Origin: Algibacillus agarilyticus
Lineage (GTDB): Bacteria > Pseudomonadota > Gammaproteobacteria > Enterobacterales > Alteromonadaceae
Length of the DNA stretch: 49,821 nucleotides
Reading direction: 5' to 3'
Assembly (NCBI RefSeq): GCF_003286125.1
Contig: NZ_QMED01000035.1
Span: 1 to 49,821, forward strand
Shown one piece after another: positions 18,448-26,970 of the stretch. The notes beneath the pieces were generated by a model. It was not told where the DNA came from and searched no databases. It saw nothing but the letters and a program-made list of their open reading frames with translations. The position numbers were made by a program, and so were the translations under genes. The stretch's first letter is position 1. Every line of letters begins with the position of its first letter.

Positions 18448-18589
18448 CGCATCTGTAAAATTGGAACTTTTTTTTAATTGCTTAAGTAGCTGTATTTTAT
18501 TGCTTTTATTTTTTCGTGTTTTTATATGGGTACTGCGAATACGTTTTTATTACTTATTCGCAGACCATTTTGTTATTAAGGTTATATTG

Positions 18590-20389
18590 TTAATTAGAGA
18601 TCACATCACTTTGTAGGTAGCCAATACGATGGGCAAACACTTCTAACTTCGCCCCTTGCGGTAAGGCGAATGGTTTTTGGTAAATAGTCCAACTTTTTGA
18701 TGGCTTACCTGATTGCTGAATAATTTTGTAACCAATAGATGCCCCGTCTGTTTTACTCGTTATTGATACCATGCCATGCTTAAGGCTGATTTCAGGGGCT
18801 TCAGTAACGGGTTGGCTATCGCCACCATTCCACATGTCTGTGATCATTTGACGTTCTGGATAGTCTGGAGTGTCGCCAATTTCAGCTAACCAGCGGTCCA
18901 TTTCGGTACTCAGTTCTTTGATTTTTTCAGCGTATTGCGGGTCGCCAGCAATATCATTGATTTCATGAGGGTCGTTCCAAGTATCAAAAAGCTCTTCTCT
19001 GGGTTTACTGGTTCTAAACCATAATGCTTGTGCTTTGGTAAGTTGGCCGGCATCACGTAATCTCAATAACTCCTGCATGGTTGGAATTTTTTCTCGGTAG
19101 CTCAGTTTTAGGTAATAAGGCTTTTCCGGTAGGTAATTACGAATATATTTATAGCGTTTGTCTTTAACGGCTCGGATCACGTCACCGTCGGCATCAAATC
19201 GATCTGCAGCAGCATGAATATATTGGCGTTTTTTATCACCATTATTGATAAAGTTTTGGCCGTGCATATGCTTCGGCACGTCAGCGCCCACCATCGCTAA
19301 GGTTGTTGGTGCAAAATCAATAAAGCTAACAAGTTGATCGTCGGTCATGCCCGCATAACGGCCATCAGGATAGCGAATAATAAGCGGTACTTTTAAGCCT
19401 GAATCGTAAATTAAACGTTTTTGTCGTGGTAATGGTCCGCCGTGATCGGTGTAAAAGACAATGATGGTGCTATCTAATAAACCATCTTCTTCAAGGTCTG
19501 CTAGTACCGCGCCAATTTGGCTATCGGCCTCGGCTAAGTTGTTATACATTTTCCAAAAGTCGCGTTGTACTAACGGAGTATCAGGTAAGTAAGGTGGAAT
19601 GGTGGTAAATTTTGTATCTTTAGGTAAGTGCACGGGGGCTTCTGCCTCGCTACCTTTTTTTGGGTTACGCATGTTGTTTAAAGCGGTGATCTTTTGGGTT
19701 TGTCCGGCAATATAGTGACGCTGTTCAATATGGCGAATGCCGTAAGGTTCAAATAACCCCGATTCATGCGTGGTGGTAAAGTTCATAATTGAAAAGAACG
19801 GCTGATTTTTATTGGGACGACTGCGCCAATGACCCAGTACGCCGCCTTGATCCCACGCAGTCTTGGGCGGTTTAAATTGGTAATCGGTTTTACTGTTATT
19901 GGTGGTGTAGTAGCCTTGCAAGCGCATATAGTGGCTGAGCATTTTTACTTCTGCTGGTGGCACAGCTTCATATTTAGGTAGGCCGGTAACATGGGTATAG
20001 GTCCATGTGCGCATATTATTTGCGCCAATAGCTGACGGATACATGCCCGTTGCTAGCGCGGCACGGCTAGGCGCGCACACACCAGATGGAGAGTATACTT
20101 GAGTATATTTAACCCCTTCTTTGGCTAAGCGGGTAATGTTTGGGGTTTTGACCGTATGGTCGCCATACGCTTCTAAAATCGGGCTCATATCTTCCAAAAC
20201 TAGCCATAAAATATTTGGTTGCTTGAGTTGTGTGCTTTGTTGCTTAGCATTATGAAGCGATGATTGTTCTGAAAAAATTTCGTTAGTGCAGGCGCTAAGT
20301 AATAGCGTCAGGCTTAACAGGGTAACCGTGTGAAATAGTGATTGGTGCAGATGTTTATGTGTCGTGCGTCTATATTGATAATTTTGCAT
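18590..20389 (-). CDS. Lipoprotein S1-family sulfatase (S1_8-like) with C-terminal sandwich
   Basis: A 599-residue sulfatase. GVCAPSRAALATGMYPS has Cys105 in a canonical C-X-P-S-R motif. LVLEDMSPILEAYGDH replaces the first Asp of the metal pair with Glu, as in heparan-N-sulfatase-like (S1_8) enzymes. FYTDHGGPLPRQK gives the other metal ligands. The lipobox LLSAC (Cys34) makes it a lipoprotein. A C-terminal domain (about 535-599, VSITSKTDGASIGYKI) resembles the sandwich found at the end of many such sulfatases and chitobiases. Members near S1_8 occur in other ulvan loci, so a sulfated uronate/rhamnose oligomer is plausible. No shared promoter motif was found on its strand. Confidence 0.82.
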   Translation of the reverse strand: MQNYQYRRTTHKHLHQSLFHTVTLLSLTLLLSACTNEIFSEQSSLHNAKQQSTQLKQPNILWLVLEDMSPILEAYGDHTVKTPNITRLAKEGVKYTQVYSPSGVCAPSRAALATGMYPSAIGANNMRTWTYTHVTGLPKYEAVPPAEVKMLSHYMRLQGYYTTNNSKTDYQFKPPKTAWDQGGVLGHWRSRPNKNQPFFSIMNFTTTHESGLFEPYGIRHIEQRHYIAGQTQKITALNNMRNPKKGSEAEAPVHLPKDTKFTTIPPYLPDTPLVQRDFWKMYNNLAEADSQIGAVLADLEEDGLLDSTIIVFYTDHGGPLPRQKRLIYDSGLKVPLIIRYPDGRYAGMTDDQLVSFIDFAPTTLAMVGADVPKHMHGQNFINNGDKKRQYIHAAADRFDADGDVIRAVKDKRYKYIRNYLPEKPYYLKLSYREKIPTMQELLRLRDAGQLTKAQALWFRTSKPREELFDTWNDPHEINDIAGDPQYAEKIKELSTEMDRWLAEIGDTPDYPERQMITDMWNGGDSQPVTEAPEISLKHGMVSITSKTDGASIGYKIIQQSGKPSKSWTIYQKPFALPQGAKLEVFAHRIGYLQSDVISN

Positions 20390-20481
20390 GGCTTTACCGC
20401 CTTTCTTAGTTTTTATCTTGAAGTTAGCCTATTGACTACATTCGTCTATTGCGTCCGAATATGCTTGTTACTGCGCTAATA

Positions 20482-20501
20482 CCTAGGGCGTGTTTATCTT
20501 T
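20482..20501. repeat. 20-bp repeat end (partner at 29040-29059)
   Basis: CCTAGGGCGTGTTTATCTTT here is the exact reverse complement of 29040-29059. It may be the end of a degraded insertion element; no ORF remains next to either copy. Confidence 0.5.
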
Positions 20502-20582
20502 GCAGCACAAATTTCGCTCATACTATGGCGCAATGGGTAAAGTGGTCAAGACGATTTTTAGGTTTGAAAAATTTATTTTTTT

Positions 20583-20611
20583 GGGGTAGTAGCGGGGGCT
20601 CCTGCGAGACT
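20583..20611 (+). promoter_or_regulatory. Bipartite promoter-like motif, site e
   Basis: GGGGTAGTAG at 20583-20592, a 15-nt spacer, then GACT at 20608-20611, preceded by a T-run. It lies about 420 nt before the modular hydrolase gene. Confidence 0.5.
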
Positions 20612-20891
20612 ATTACTTAGTTTAGCCTTGATAAAACATGAGTGAATAGGGGGGACTTAGATGGGATTTCTGCAGATGATCTTTCCTGAAAATTAACGCG
20701 TAATTTTTGTGTTCTCCTATACCGTGCTCTGCCGGTAAAGTGTATTTTTAAGGCAAGTGGTAACGGTTAATCTTAAGTAAATGACACCATACCTACTGAT
20801 AATTATTACCGATATTCATTGCTAATTTTTTTGCTTTTTACCAAACCGCGGTGTCATGCCGATGAAAATGTTTCCCCTTTTTTACCCCTTG

Positions 20892-20920
20892 TGGGTAGCA
20901 ATGATGTTGATGGACTGACT
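20892..20920 (+). promoter_or_regulatory. Bipartite promoter-like motif, site f
   Basis: TGGGTAGCAA at 20892-20901, a 15-nt spacer, then GACT at 20917-20920. It lies about 110 nt before the modular hydrolase gene and is the more likely proximal promoter. Confidence 0.55.
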
Positions 20921-21030
20921 TTCTAAGATAAGAACTTCATTTTTATGACAATGCTTAAACGTTTTTCTAATGAAGGCATCGCTAGCTACTGGCTAGCGGA
21001 TAATAAAAATTAATAAAATTAGGATGTTAT

Positions 21031-23547
21031 ATGTCAAAAATAAAATTACGCTACTTAATTCCTTTGTTCCTTAGTCAACCAGTGCTTAGTCAACAAGTGC
21101 TTAGCCAACAAGCAAATGCTGCTGAACCTGATTACCCTTTTGTTTTACCTGAAAACATTAGTGCGTCGATCGATGTAAAAACTGATCAGCAGCACGTGTT
21201 TAATAACTTGCAGCTCGGTACAAATATTTCAAAATTTATTAAAGACAGCGAGCAAAAATTAATTAATCACTTCGACCCGATTACGATCCGTTTCCCTCAT
21301 GGTTTGCCGTCTAATTGGTATGACTGGAAAGTCGACTATGCGCGTGTTTATGGAACAGAAACCGTCCCTTTCAGAAACACAAGTGGTGGTATTTCAAATC
21401 GAAAAATTGACCATTTAGACGTAATTAAAAAATTTGAAAGTATGCAGCACAAAGAAGGGATTGGTGGTTTAGCAAAACTAAATACTGAGAAGAAAACACA
21501 ATTAGGCCGTGGTTATGACATGCTGTGGACGTTCAATATGAGCGAAGACGGAGAGGATGGCAGCAAGCCTGAATCTGACGGTAGCTCTTCATCGGTAGCC
21601 CGTTACCATGCGATGGTAGAGCGTGGCTTTAAAGTTGACTTTATTGAATTGGGTAATGAAAATTTTTATCCTGGCCAGCGTAGTTCTATTATTCCAAATA
21701 CTGAAGACTATATTGCTCGTGCAAAGTCGATGTCAACGGCCTTGCGGGCGCTAAATCCTAATATTCAGCTGTCTGTTCCTATGCTTCGACGTGCGAATAC
21801 CGCAAACCCGAATTGGAATGCAGATTTAGCTGAAGATAAAAGCTATTTTGACGCCATGACCGTGCACACCTATGTTGGCAAGAACCCTGATGACAGTACC
21901 ACGAGTGATGAAGCCTACAGTACGGCACTGGCAGCAAGAAAGTATTTAGCGGCATCAGTCAATGACTATTCATTAAAAGTTGCGCCTAATAAACCGATTT
22001 GGTTAACCGAGTGGGGCATTAATTCAGGTGGCGCTAATGCCGTGTCAGCATTGGGCATGGCCGACGCTTATATTTATTTAAGTGAAAACCAACAAACTTT
22101 CCAACGCGCTAATTGGTTTACCGTTAATGGTAAATTAAACTCGTTTTTAGCACATGATTTAACCATCACTGATTCTGGTTCGAAAAAAGAAGTGTTAGTC
22201 ACCCCTTTACAAAAATCCGTGTTTGGGGCTTCTCACGAAATTATTCGCTCTGTTTTCGAAGATAGTGTCTTGCTAGGAAAAACTGTGGCCAGTCCTGAGC
22301 TTGAAGTGGGCGTGAAAGCCATTAATGCTCAAGCGGTGATTAAAAATAATAAAGTCACCTTGTTTGTGGTTAACTTAACCAATAAAGCTGCGCCTTTTAC
22401 CATTAATCTTGATGGTAACATTTATAGTGACAATCTTGTACACAAGGCACTGACCTTCGACAGCTTAGCGCAAGTTCGCCGTTTTGATTATAATTCAACC
22501 GCAGAGACTACCCTGCAAACTATTCAAGAAACAGCGGGTGACATCACCTTACCTAAGTATTCTATTAATCGCATTGTTTTAAGCGCTACCGATATTAAGC
22601 CTGATGTGTTCGAAGTAAACCTAGCGACCAAGTCAGAGCAATATCGCATCACAAAAAATGACGCTGTTACTTTATATTCGGTGTTTGAACATAATGCAGA
22701 CGACATTGAATTAGTCACTTTCTTTGCGAATAACAACGAAATAGGTAAAGCGACGACGGCACCATTCCAACAAGCATGGACCGCAACCACTGTTGGCATG
22801 AACGAGCTTAAAGTGATAGCCAAACGTAAAGATGGTAAGCAAGCTGTTACCGCTAAAAAGATCTATGTTGATTCTGATCAGGCGACGGTGATTAATGCCA
22901 GTTTAGCTGTTACAGCAACCGAAATTGAACTTGGACAAAGCGTATCGTTATCGGCAACGGCGTCAATCAATGTGGGTTCAATCAGCACGGTGAACTTTAG
23001 AGTAGATGGTGTAAGTGTGCATCAGGCCGCAACTGCGCCGTTTACTTATAATTGGACCGCCACTAATCTTGGTAGCTATAGTATAGATATTGAAGTTATT
23101 GCTGACGATGGCATTAAGCAGATATCAACCGCGCAAACCGTGACGGTAAGTGCTGTACCGGTTGTGATTGATATTAGCTTGGCTGAAATAACGATGACTG
23201 AAATCGAAGTAGGGCAGAGTGTGCCATTAAGCGCAGAAGCGTCTGTAGACCGTGGTCGTATTACTAAAGTGAACTTTATGGTTGATGGTACAAACGTTAA
23301 CCAAGATAGCACTGCGCCGTATGGCTTCAATTGGGTGCCAACCGCAGCGGGAACCTACACTCTTGATGTGGAAGCGACCGCAGCAGACCAAAGCAAAAAA
23401 GTATCAAGTTCACAAACGGTTATTGTCAAAGCAGCGGTAGCAGTTGAGCCTGAAAAGCCAGCAACACCTGATGATAATAGCGGCGGTGGAACAGGTTACT
23501 TTGTACTGTTACTGCTCGGCCTAATGGGTTTCTATCGTAAACGTTAA
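21031..23547 (+). CDS. Modular GH-A clan hydrolase with Ig repeats and GlyGly-CTERM
   Basis: An 838-residue secreted protein. Residues 1-31 form a signal peptide. About 45-430 is a (beta/alpha)8 domain of clan GH-A, with acid/base Glu210 in FIELGNENF and nucleophile Glu327 in WLTEWGIN. About 430-525 is the beta-sandwich typical of GH39/GH51/GH79-like enzymes. Three bacterial Ig-like modules follow (about 533-625, 630-712 and 715-806). The tail SGGGTGYFVLLLLGLMGFYRKR reads as a GlyGly-CTERM signal, cut by rhombosortase, which implies type II secretion and surface display. The GH family is uncertain (GH39, GH51 or agarase-like). SD AGGA precedes ATG 21031. Promoter-like sites e and f lie upstream, and a terminator follows. 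Confidence 0.75.
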   Translation: MSKIKLRYLIPLFLSQPVLSQQVLSQQANAAEPDYPFVLPENISASIDVKTDQQHVFNNLQLGTNISKFIKDSEQKLINHFDPITIRFPHGLPSNWYDWKVDYARVYGTETVPFRNTSGGISNRKIDHLDVIKKFESMQHKEGIGGLAKLNTEKKTQLGRGYDMLWTFNMSEDGEDGSKPESDGSSSSVARYHAMVERGFKVDFIELGNENFYPGQRSSIIPNTEDYIARAKSMSTALRALNPNIQLSVPMLRRANTANPNWNADLAEDKSYFDAMTVHTYVGKNPDDSTTSDEAYSTALAARKYLAASVNDYSLKVAPNKPIWLTEWGINSGGANAVSALGMADAYIYLSENQQTFQRANWFTVNGKLNSFLAHDLTITDSGSKKEVLVTPLQKSVFGASHEIIRSVFEDSVLLGKTVASPELEVGVKAINAQAVIKNNKVTLFVVNLTNKAAPFTINLDGNIYSDNLVHKALTFDSLAQVRRFDYNSTAETTLQTIQETAGDITLPKYSINRIVLSATDIKPDVFEVNLATKSEQYRITKNDAVTLYSVFEHNADDIELVTFFANNNEIGKATTAPFQQAWTATTVGMNELKVIAKRKDGKQAVTAKKIYVDSDQATVINASLAVTATEIELGQSVSLSATASINVGSISTVNFRVDGVSVHQAATAPFTYNWTATNLGSYSIDIEVIADDGIKQISTAQTVTVSAVPVVIDISLAEITMTEIEVGQSVPLSAEASVDRGRITKVNFMVDGTNVNQDSTAPYGFNWVPTAAGTYTLDVEATAADQSKKVSSSQTVIVKAAVAVEPEKPATPDDNSGGGTGYFVLLLLGLMGFYRKR
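21070..21114 (+). repeat. Three 15-bp tandem repeats in the signal peptide
   Basis: Three tandem copies of CTTAGTCAACAAGTG-like units encode LSQPV, LSQQV and LSQQA just before the signal cleavage site. Copy-number change would alter signal peptide length in steps of five residues without a frameshift. Confidence 0.8.
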
Positions 23548-23558
23548 TGCATGTGCAT

Positions 23559-23602
23559 AGTCCTTATCAACGTGTTTGTTCGTAACGCCATTGATAAGGA
23601 CT
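23559..23602. terminator. Bidirectional terminator-like hairpin
   Basis: AGTCCTTATCAA pairs perfectly with TTGATAAGGACT (12 bp, 20-nt loop) between the converging hydrolase and anti-sigma genes. Confidence 0.6.
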
Positions 23603-23642
23603 TATGATTATTGAGTTGGTAGCAATAGGTTATAAAATAAAA

Positions 23643-25358
23643 TTATTTTTCATCACTAACGACTTCAAGTGGTTGGCCTGTCAGCCGATCTAACGTCATG
23701 GTATTTTCGGCAGGTAGGAGAATTTTTATGTGCCTTGATAAGTACTTAGCACTTGGCGGTAAACCAAAATAATTATGTCCTTGAGACAAGTGCTTAGTAT
23801 GCTCATTAATGATGTATGCGGATAATGAAAAGTTATAAAAAGCGACTTCATCAATCACGCCATTGAAGGCTGCATTCTTATGACGCTTTGATAATTTTGG
23901 ACTGGGGAAGTTGGGCGAATTACCAATGTTGGCTTGTCCAGCACCGCCACTTAGCATTTTTGTGCTGGGCGGGTATTGGTAGTTTGCATGTAGTTTGCCA
24001 TCAAGATAAATGGCTTTAATGCCTGTAGATGCATTATAGGTAGCAACAAGATGGTGGTAATTACCATCGTTGAGTTGAGCTAACGTTGGTCTGCCATTTA
24101 GCCCATCTAGTGGAAGTTGAAGTTTTTGATAACCATGGCCGAGTAAAAATAAACCAAAACTTATACTTTCATTAAATTGACCTTGTGGGCGAACAAACCT
24201 TGCATCGATATCATGCTGTAGGCTTAAAGAAATGCTTAATTCACCGTCAGACTGTCCTTTTCTAAAAATATGATCGCTATCACCACGATCTCCTGAATAG
24301 TTAGGTTTGATCAGTGCTTCAATTGAGATTCCGTCGGTAGCGGAAAATGTCCCTGTACCTAAAGCCGAGCCTCCGCCATTACCTATTACTAGACGAGCTT
24401 TAGCTGTATTATCAAAACTAAAAGCGCCTTTTCCTATAATGCCCTGCGTGCGCTTTGCGTTTGATTCAATAATACCATCTGAGCGACCTGCGGTGTCGAT
24501 GGCACGATCACCATTACCATCAAAAGACCAGTAGTGCTTCGGCCGCCAGTAACGTGGCGATAATAATGTTTTAGCGCCACTTTTTACAGTTGGTTGCTCT
24601 GTGGTCAAATCGACAGATAAATTGCTGCCATTGGTATGTAAGGTAAAAAATTTCGTTTGTAATTCAATTTGAGTACTTTCAAGCGCATTAATTTTTATTG
24701 CGCCATTGTTTAGCGCTATTTCTTTAGCGCTGATAAATTTAAAGGAAGAGTTTGTAAGAAAGTGAATCGTTTCACCTGATTGTAATTGAAGACTTGAGCC
24801 TTCATCGGCTTCATATTTGCCTGTATATAGTGTGCTATCAGTTATTTGGCCATATTTTATGCTGGTGAATTGACCGCTTAGTATCTCAGCGCTGAACGTT
24901 TGCTGATTATTGTTGTTCTTATACCAGAGAAATAATGCGCTAAGCAAGCTGATAACGGTTAACGCTATGATTAGCCATGCATGACGTTTTAAAGGTGCAG
25001 CGACAGGCTTTGATGCTAGTGCGGGTTGTTGGACTGAATGATCAGACACAATACTGTCGACAGGAACGTCTTTAAGTTGCTGGGTTGATAGTGGAATGTC
25101 TGCACTACCAGCCTGGCGCATAATAAACTCTTCTTCGGTCAGACGGCGGTAGACAAATTCAACACTTTGTTCAGAGGAAATGGATAGCCGCGTGTGCAAC
25201 CCGACATAGTCACAGTAAAAGCGCTGGGCATCTTTATTACTAGTCAGCATTTGCTTTAATTGCTCTACTTGTTGCGGAGTTGGCTGCCCATCACTTGCTT
25301 GTTGATCAAGCATTGCATCAATTAATGTTCTTAGCTCTTTATTGTCATCGCTACGCAT
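23643..25358 (-). CDS. Transmembrane anti-sigma factor with FecR-like and LamG-like domains
   Basis: A 571-residue regulator. Residues 1-125 are cytoplasmic, with the short helical start (LIDAMLDQQ, QFEQLKQML-like helices, RFYCDYVGLHTRL) seen in anti-sigma proteins of planctomycetes and verrucomicrobia. One membrane segment follows at 127-147 (WLIIALTVISLLSALFLWY). Residues 155-260 resemble a FecR periplasmic domain (KYEADEGSSLQLQSGETIHF). Residues 275-525 form a LamG/concanavalin-A-like sandwich (HYWSFDGNGDRAIDTAGRSDG, YHHLVATYNASTGIKAIYLDGK, GVIDEVAFYNFSLS). The LamG part may bind the polysaccharide and release the sigma factor. Its ATG overlaps the sigma stop as TAATG, so the pair is translationally coupled. 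Signal identity is inferred. Confidence 0.75.
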   Translation of the reverse strand: MRSDDNKELRTLIDAMLDQQASDGQPTPQQVEQLKQMLTSNKDAQRFYCDYVGLHTRLSISSEQSVEFVYRRLTEEEFIMRQAGSADIPLSTQQLKDVPVDSIVSDHSVQQPALASKPVAAPLKRHAWLIIALTVISLLSALFLWYKNNNNQQTFSAEILSGQFTSIKYGQITDSTLYTGKYEADEGSSLQLQSGETIHFLTNSSFKFISAKEIALNNGAIKINALESTQIELQTKFFTLHTNGSNLSVDLTTEQPTVKSGAKTLLSPRYWRPKHYWSFDGNGDRAIDTAGRSDGIIESNAKRTQGIIGKGAFSFDNTAKARLVIGNGGGSALGTGTFSATDGISIEALIKPNYSGDRGDSDHIFRKGQSDGELSISLSLQHDIDARFVRPQGQFNESISFGLFLLGHGYQKLQLPLDGLNGRPTLAQLNDGNYHHLVATYNASTGIKAIYLDGKLHANYQYPPSTKMLSGGAGQANIGNSPNFPSPKLSKRHKNAAFNGVIDEVAFYNFSLSAYIINEHTKHLSQGHNYFGLPPSAKYLSRHIKILLPAENTMTLDRLTGQPLEVVSDEK

Positions 25359-25936
25359 TAGCTTGAGCCTTTATCTGTTTTGTGTTCAATACAGTCAAAC
25401 AGTTTTTTGCGGAGTTTGTGCACTGATTTACGGATAGCATGAATGGAACGACCGGTAACTTCTGCTATTTCATTTGCTTGGTTATCTTCAACATAAAAAG
25501 AGCGATATATTTTTTTTAATGGCTCAGAAAGTTGTGTGGTGCAATGCTGCAAATGCCACCATTTGTCGGGCTTATTTTCGGCTTGTTGCAGGTCTTCTGC
25601 CATGGTTTGTTGTAGGTCAGCGAGAAGGTCGTCGCCTAAATCCAAAATGTATCTTTTATTGGTGCGCTTAAAAACCATAATACGATTAAAAGCAACAACA
25701 TTAGCCCACTTCGAAAAGTTAGTACCTAGTTCAAACGAGTCAAACTCTCGCCACATGATTAAACTGGTTTCTTGAATAATATCATCAGCCGCAGCATGGT
25801 TGAGTACATACACATAAATGTACGCATAAAGCCGACTTTTATCCGCTTCAAACAGCTCGACAAACGTTTTTGATTTCGTTTGCAGCGAAGCATTATCAGT
25901 TGACTGACTCTCTGTTAAATCTGTTTTTGAAGACAA
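25358..25936 (-). CDS. ECF RNA polymerase sigma factor, planctomycete/verrucomicrobial type
   Basis: A 192-residue ECF sigma factor. Region 2 covers about 30-100 (AADDIIQETSLIMWREFDSF, FSKWANVVAFNRIMVFKR). Region 4 covers about 130-185 (LSEPLKKIYRSFYVEDNQANEIAEVTGRSIHAIRKSVHKLRKKL), with the helix-turn-helix that reads the -35 box. The pattern recalls the Rhodopirellula/Verrucomicrobium sigma-70 subfamily. The start is TTG 25936 (MSSKTD), the only initiator in frame before the conserved region; GGTAGTGG just upstream is a weak SD. It is followed and overlapped by the anti-sigma gene. The most likely targets are the bipartite promoter-like sites within the locus. I found no such site before this gene itself, so autoregulation is not shown. 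Confidence 0.85.
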   Translation of the reverse strand: MSSKTDLTESQSTDNASLQTKSKTFVELFEADKSRLYAYIYVYVLNHAAADDIIQETSLIMWREFDSFELGTNFSKWANVVAFNRIMVFKRTNKRYILDLGDDLLADLQQTMAEDLQQAENKPDKWWHLQHCTTQLSEPLKKIYRSFYVEDNQANEIAEVTGRSIHAIRKSVHKLRKKLFDCIEHKTDKGSS

Positions 25937-26482
25937 ATGACCACTACCAACCGAAAGTGAATAGACCGAAGAAAAAGTGCACTATACCTTAGTGTAGCGC
26001 TTAGGTTAAATATTATCTTTTTGTTACAGTGCTGTAAATTACCTGTCATATATCTTTTGAATTATAGTTGGTTGTGACACTGACGATGATAATAAGCTTT
26101 CAAAGGTCATGATAAAAAGTCACTTATCTGATATGCAATCCCCTTGTGGTTTAGTTATTAGATTGCCATAAAATAATTAATAACCCGCGAAGGTCATCTA
26201 AAGCGATAACATGTATATCGTGCCAGTTAACGAATTATAGAACAGTACCAAACGCAACTTAGTTGACTGGTTATAGCAGCGTTATAGGATCACAAGGAAG
26301 TATAGTGCATAGAAAAAAACATTATCGAAACGTTACAATTGATTGCGTCATCAGAAAGTCAGTACACATACTAAAAAAATGTACCAATGAGGAATGGTTT
26401 GTCAGGCTTGCAAAGTGATTCAAATTGGTTTGTTATCTAATTGTGTGCAGGTAAATTATAAGACAGAATAAGTGGTAAGTAT

Positions 26483-26599
26483 CATATAATAAATCAAGAT
26501 AGGGGTCGCGAAGCCTGCCGTTAATCTAATTGTTGAACAAGCCCGATCGAGCAGATGATGCTGTTTATAGGAAATTACTTTTGGTGGCTAAACCTCAAG
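26483..26599 (+). repeat. Direct repeat flanking the kinase gene, copy 1
   Basis: About 115 bp closely similar to 27471-27585. The best block, GTTGAACAAGCCCGATCGAG, is identical in both copies, as is TCGCGAAGCCTGCCGTT. Confidence 0.8.
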
Positions 26600-26740
26600 A
26601 CAAGATCATTTTTATTTAAACTTTTAGTTTAACGCGGTAAGGCGGATTAAAACAGGCTTGATACCGCAGATGGTGAGGTAAATTAAACGATCTCCGGTAG
26701 GGTGCTTTAGTCAAAAAGGGAAGTGTAAGGCACCATCATA

Positions 26741-26760
26741 CCTAAGCGAGAAGACTATAG
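26741..26760. repeat. Isolated terminus of the 225-bp repeat (copy C)
   Basis: CCTAAGCGAGAAGACTATAG matches the outer end of copies A and B (CCTGAGCGAGAAGACTATA in A complement). The rest of the element is missing here. Confidence 0.5.
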
Positions 26761-26970
26761 TTGGCTGTTTACCGCGGTGTGCTTAGCTATGCGTAAGCCA
26801 CTATTTGTATAAGCCAATGTTTATTTCATCATATTGGTTTTTTTATTAACCGTAAGTCAGTTATTAAATAAAAATCATCAAGCAGCTACGCTAAAATGTA
26901 GCAATTAAAAAAACATAAAAACGAGTAATTTTGCAGGCTCGTTATGCATTATTCAGAGGTTGTTAGTTAT

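Larger units (their letters stand above)
20390..21030. other. Divergent regulatory region with two promoter-like sites
   Basis: No gene. It holds promoter-like sites e and f, both facing right, and at 20482-20501 a 20-bp sequence whose exact complement is at 29040-29059. Confidence 0.5.
25937..26970. other. Gene-free repeat region
   Basis: About 1 kb without a credible gene. It contains copy 1 of a direct repeat (26483-26599), a stretch near 26687-26712 similar to 28992-29016 (AAACGATCT followed by GGTAGG and TGCTTTA), and an isolated repeat terminus at 26741-26760. The remainder is AT-rich with nothing recognised. Confidence 0.5.

Noticed and set aside
25937-26100. A copy of the promoter motif before the sigma gene (autoregulation)
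   Set aside because: The only similar bases (TGGTAGTGG on the minus strand) sit at the ribosome-binding position and have no partner box.
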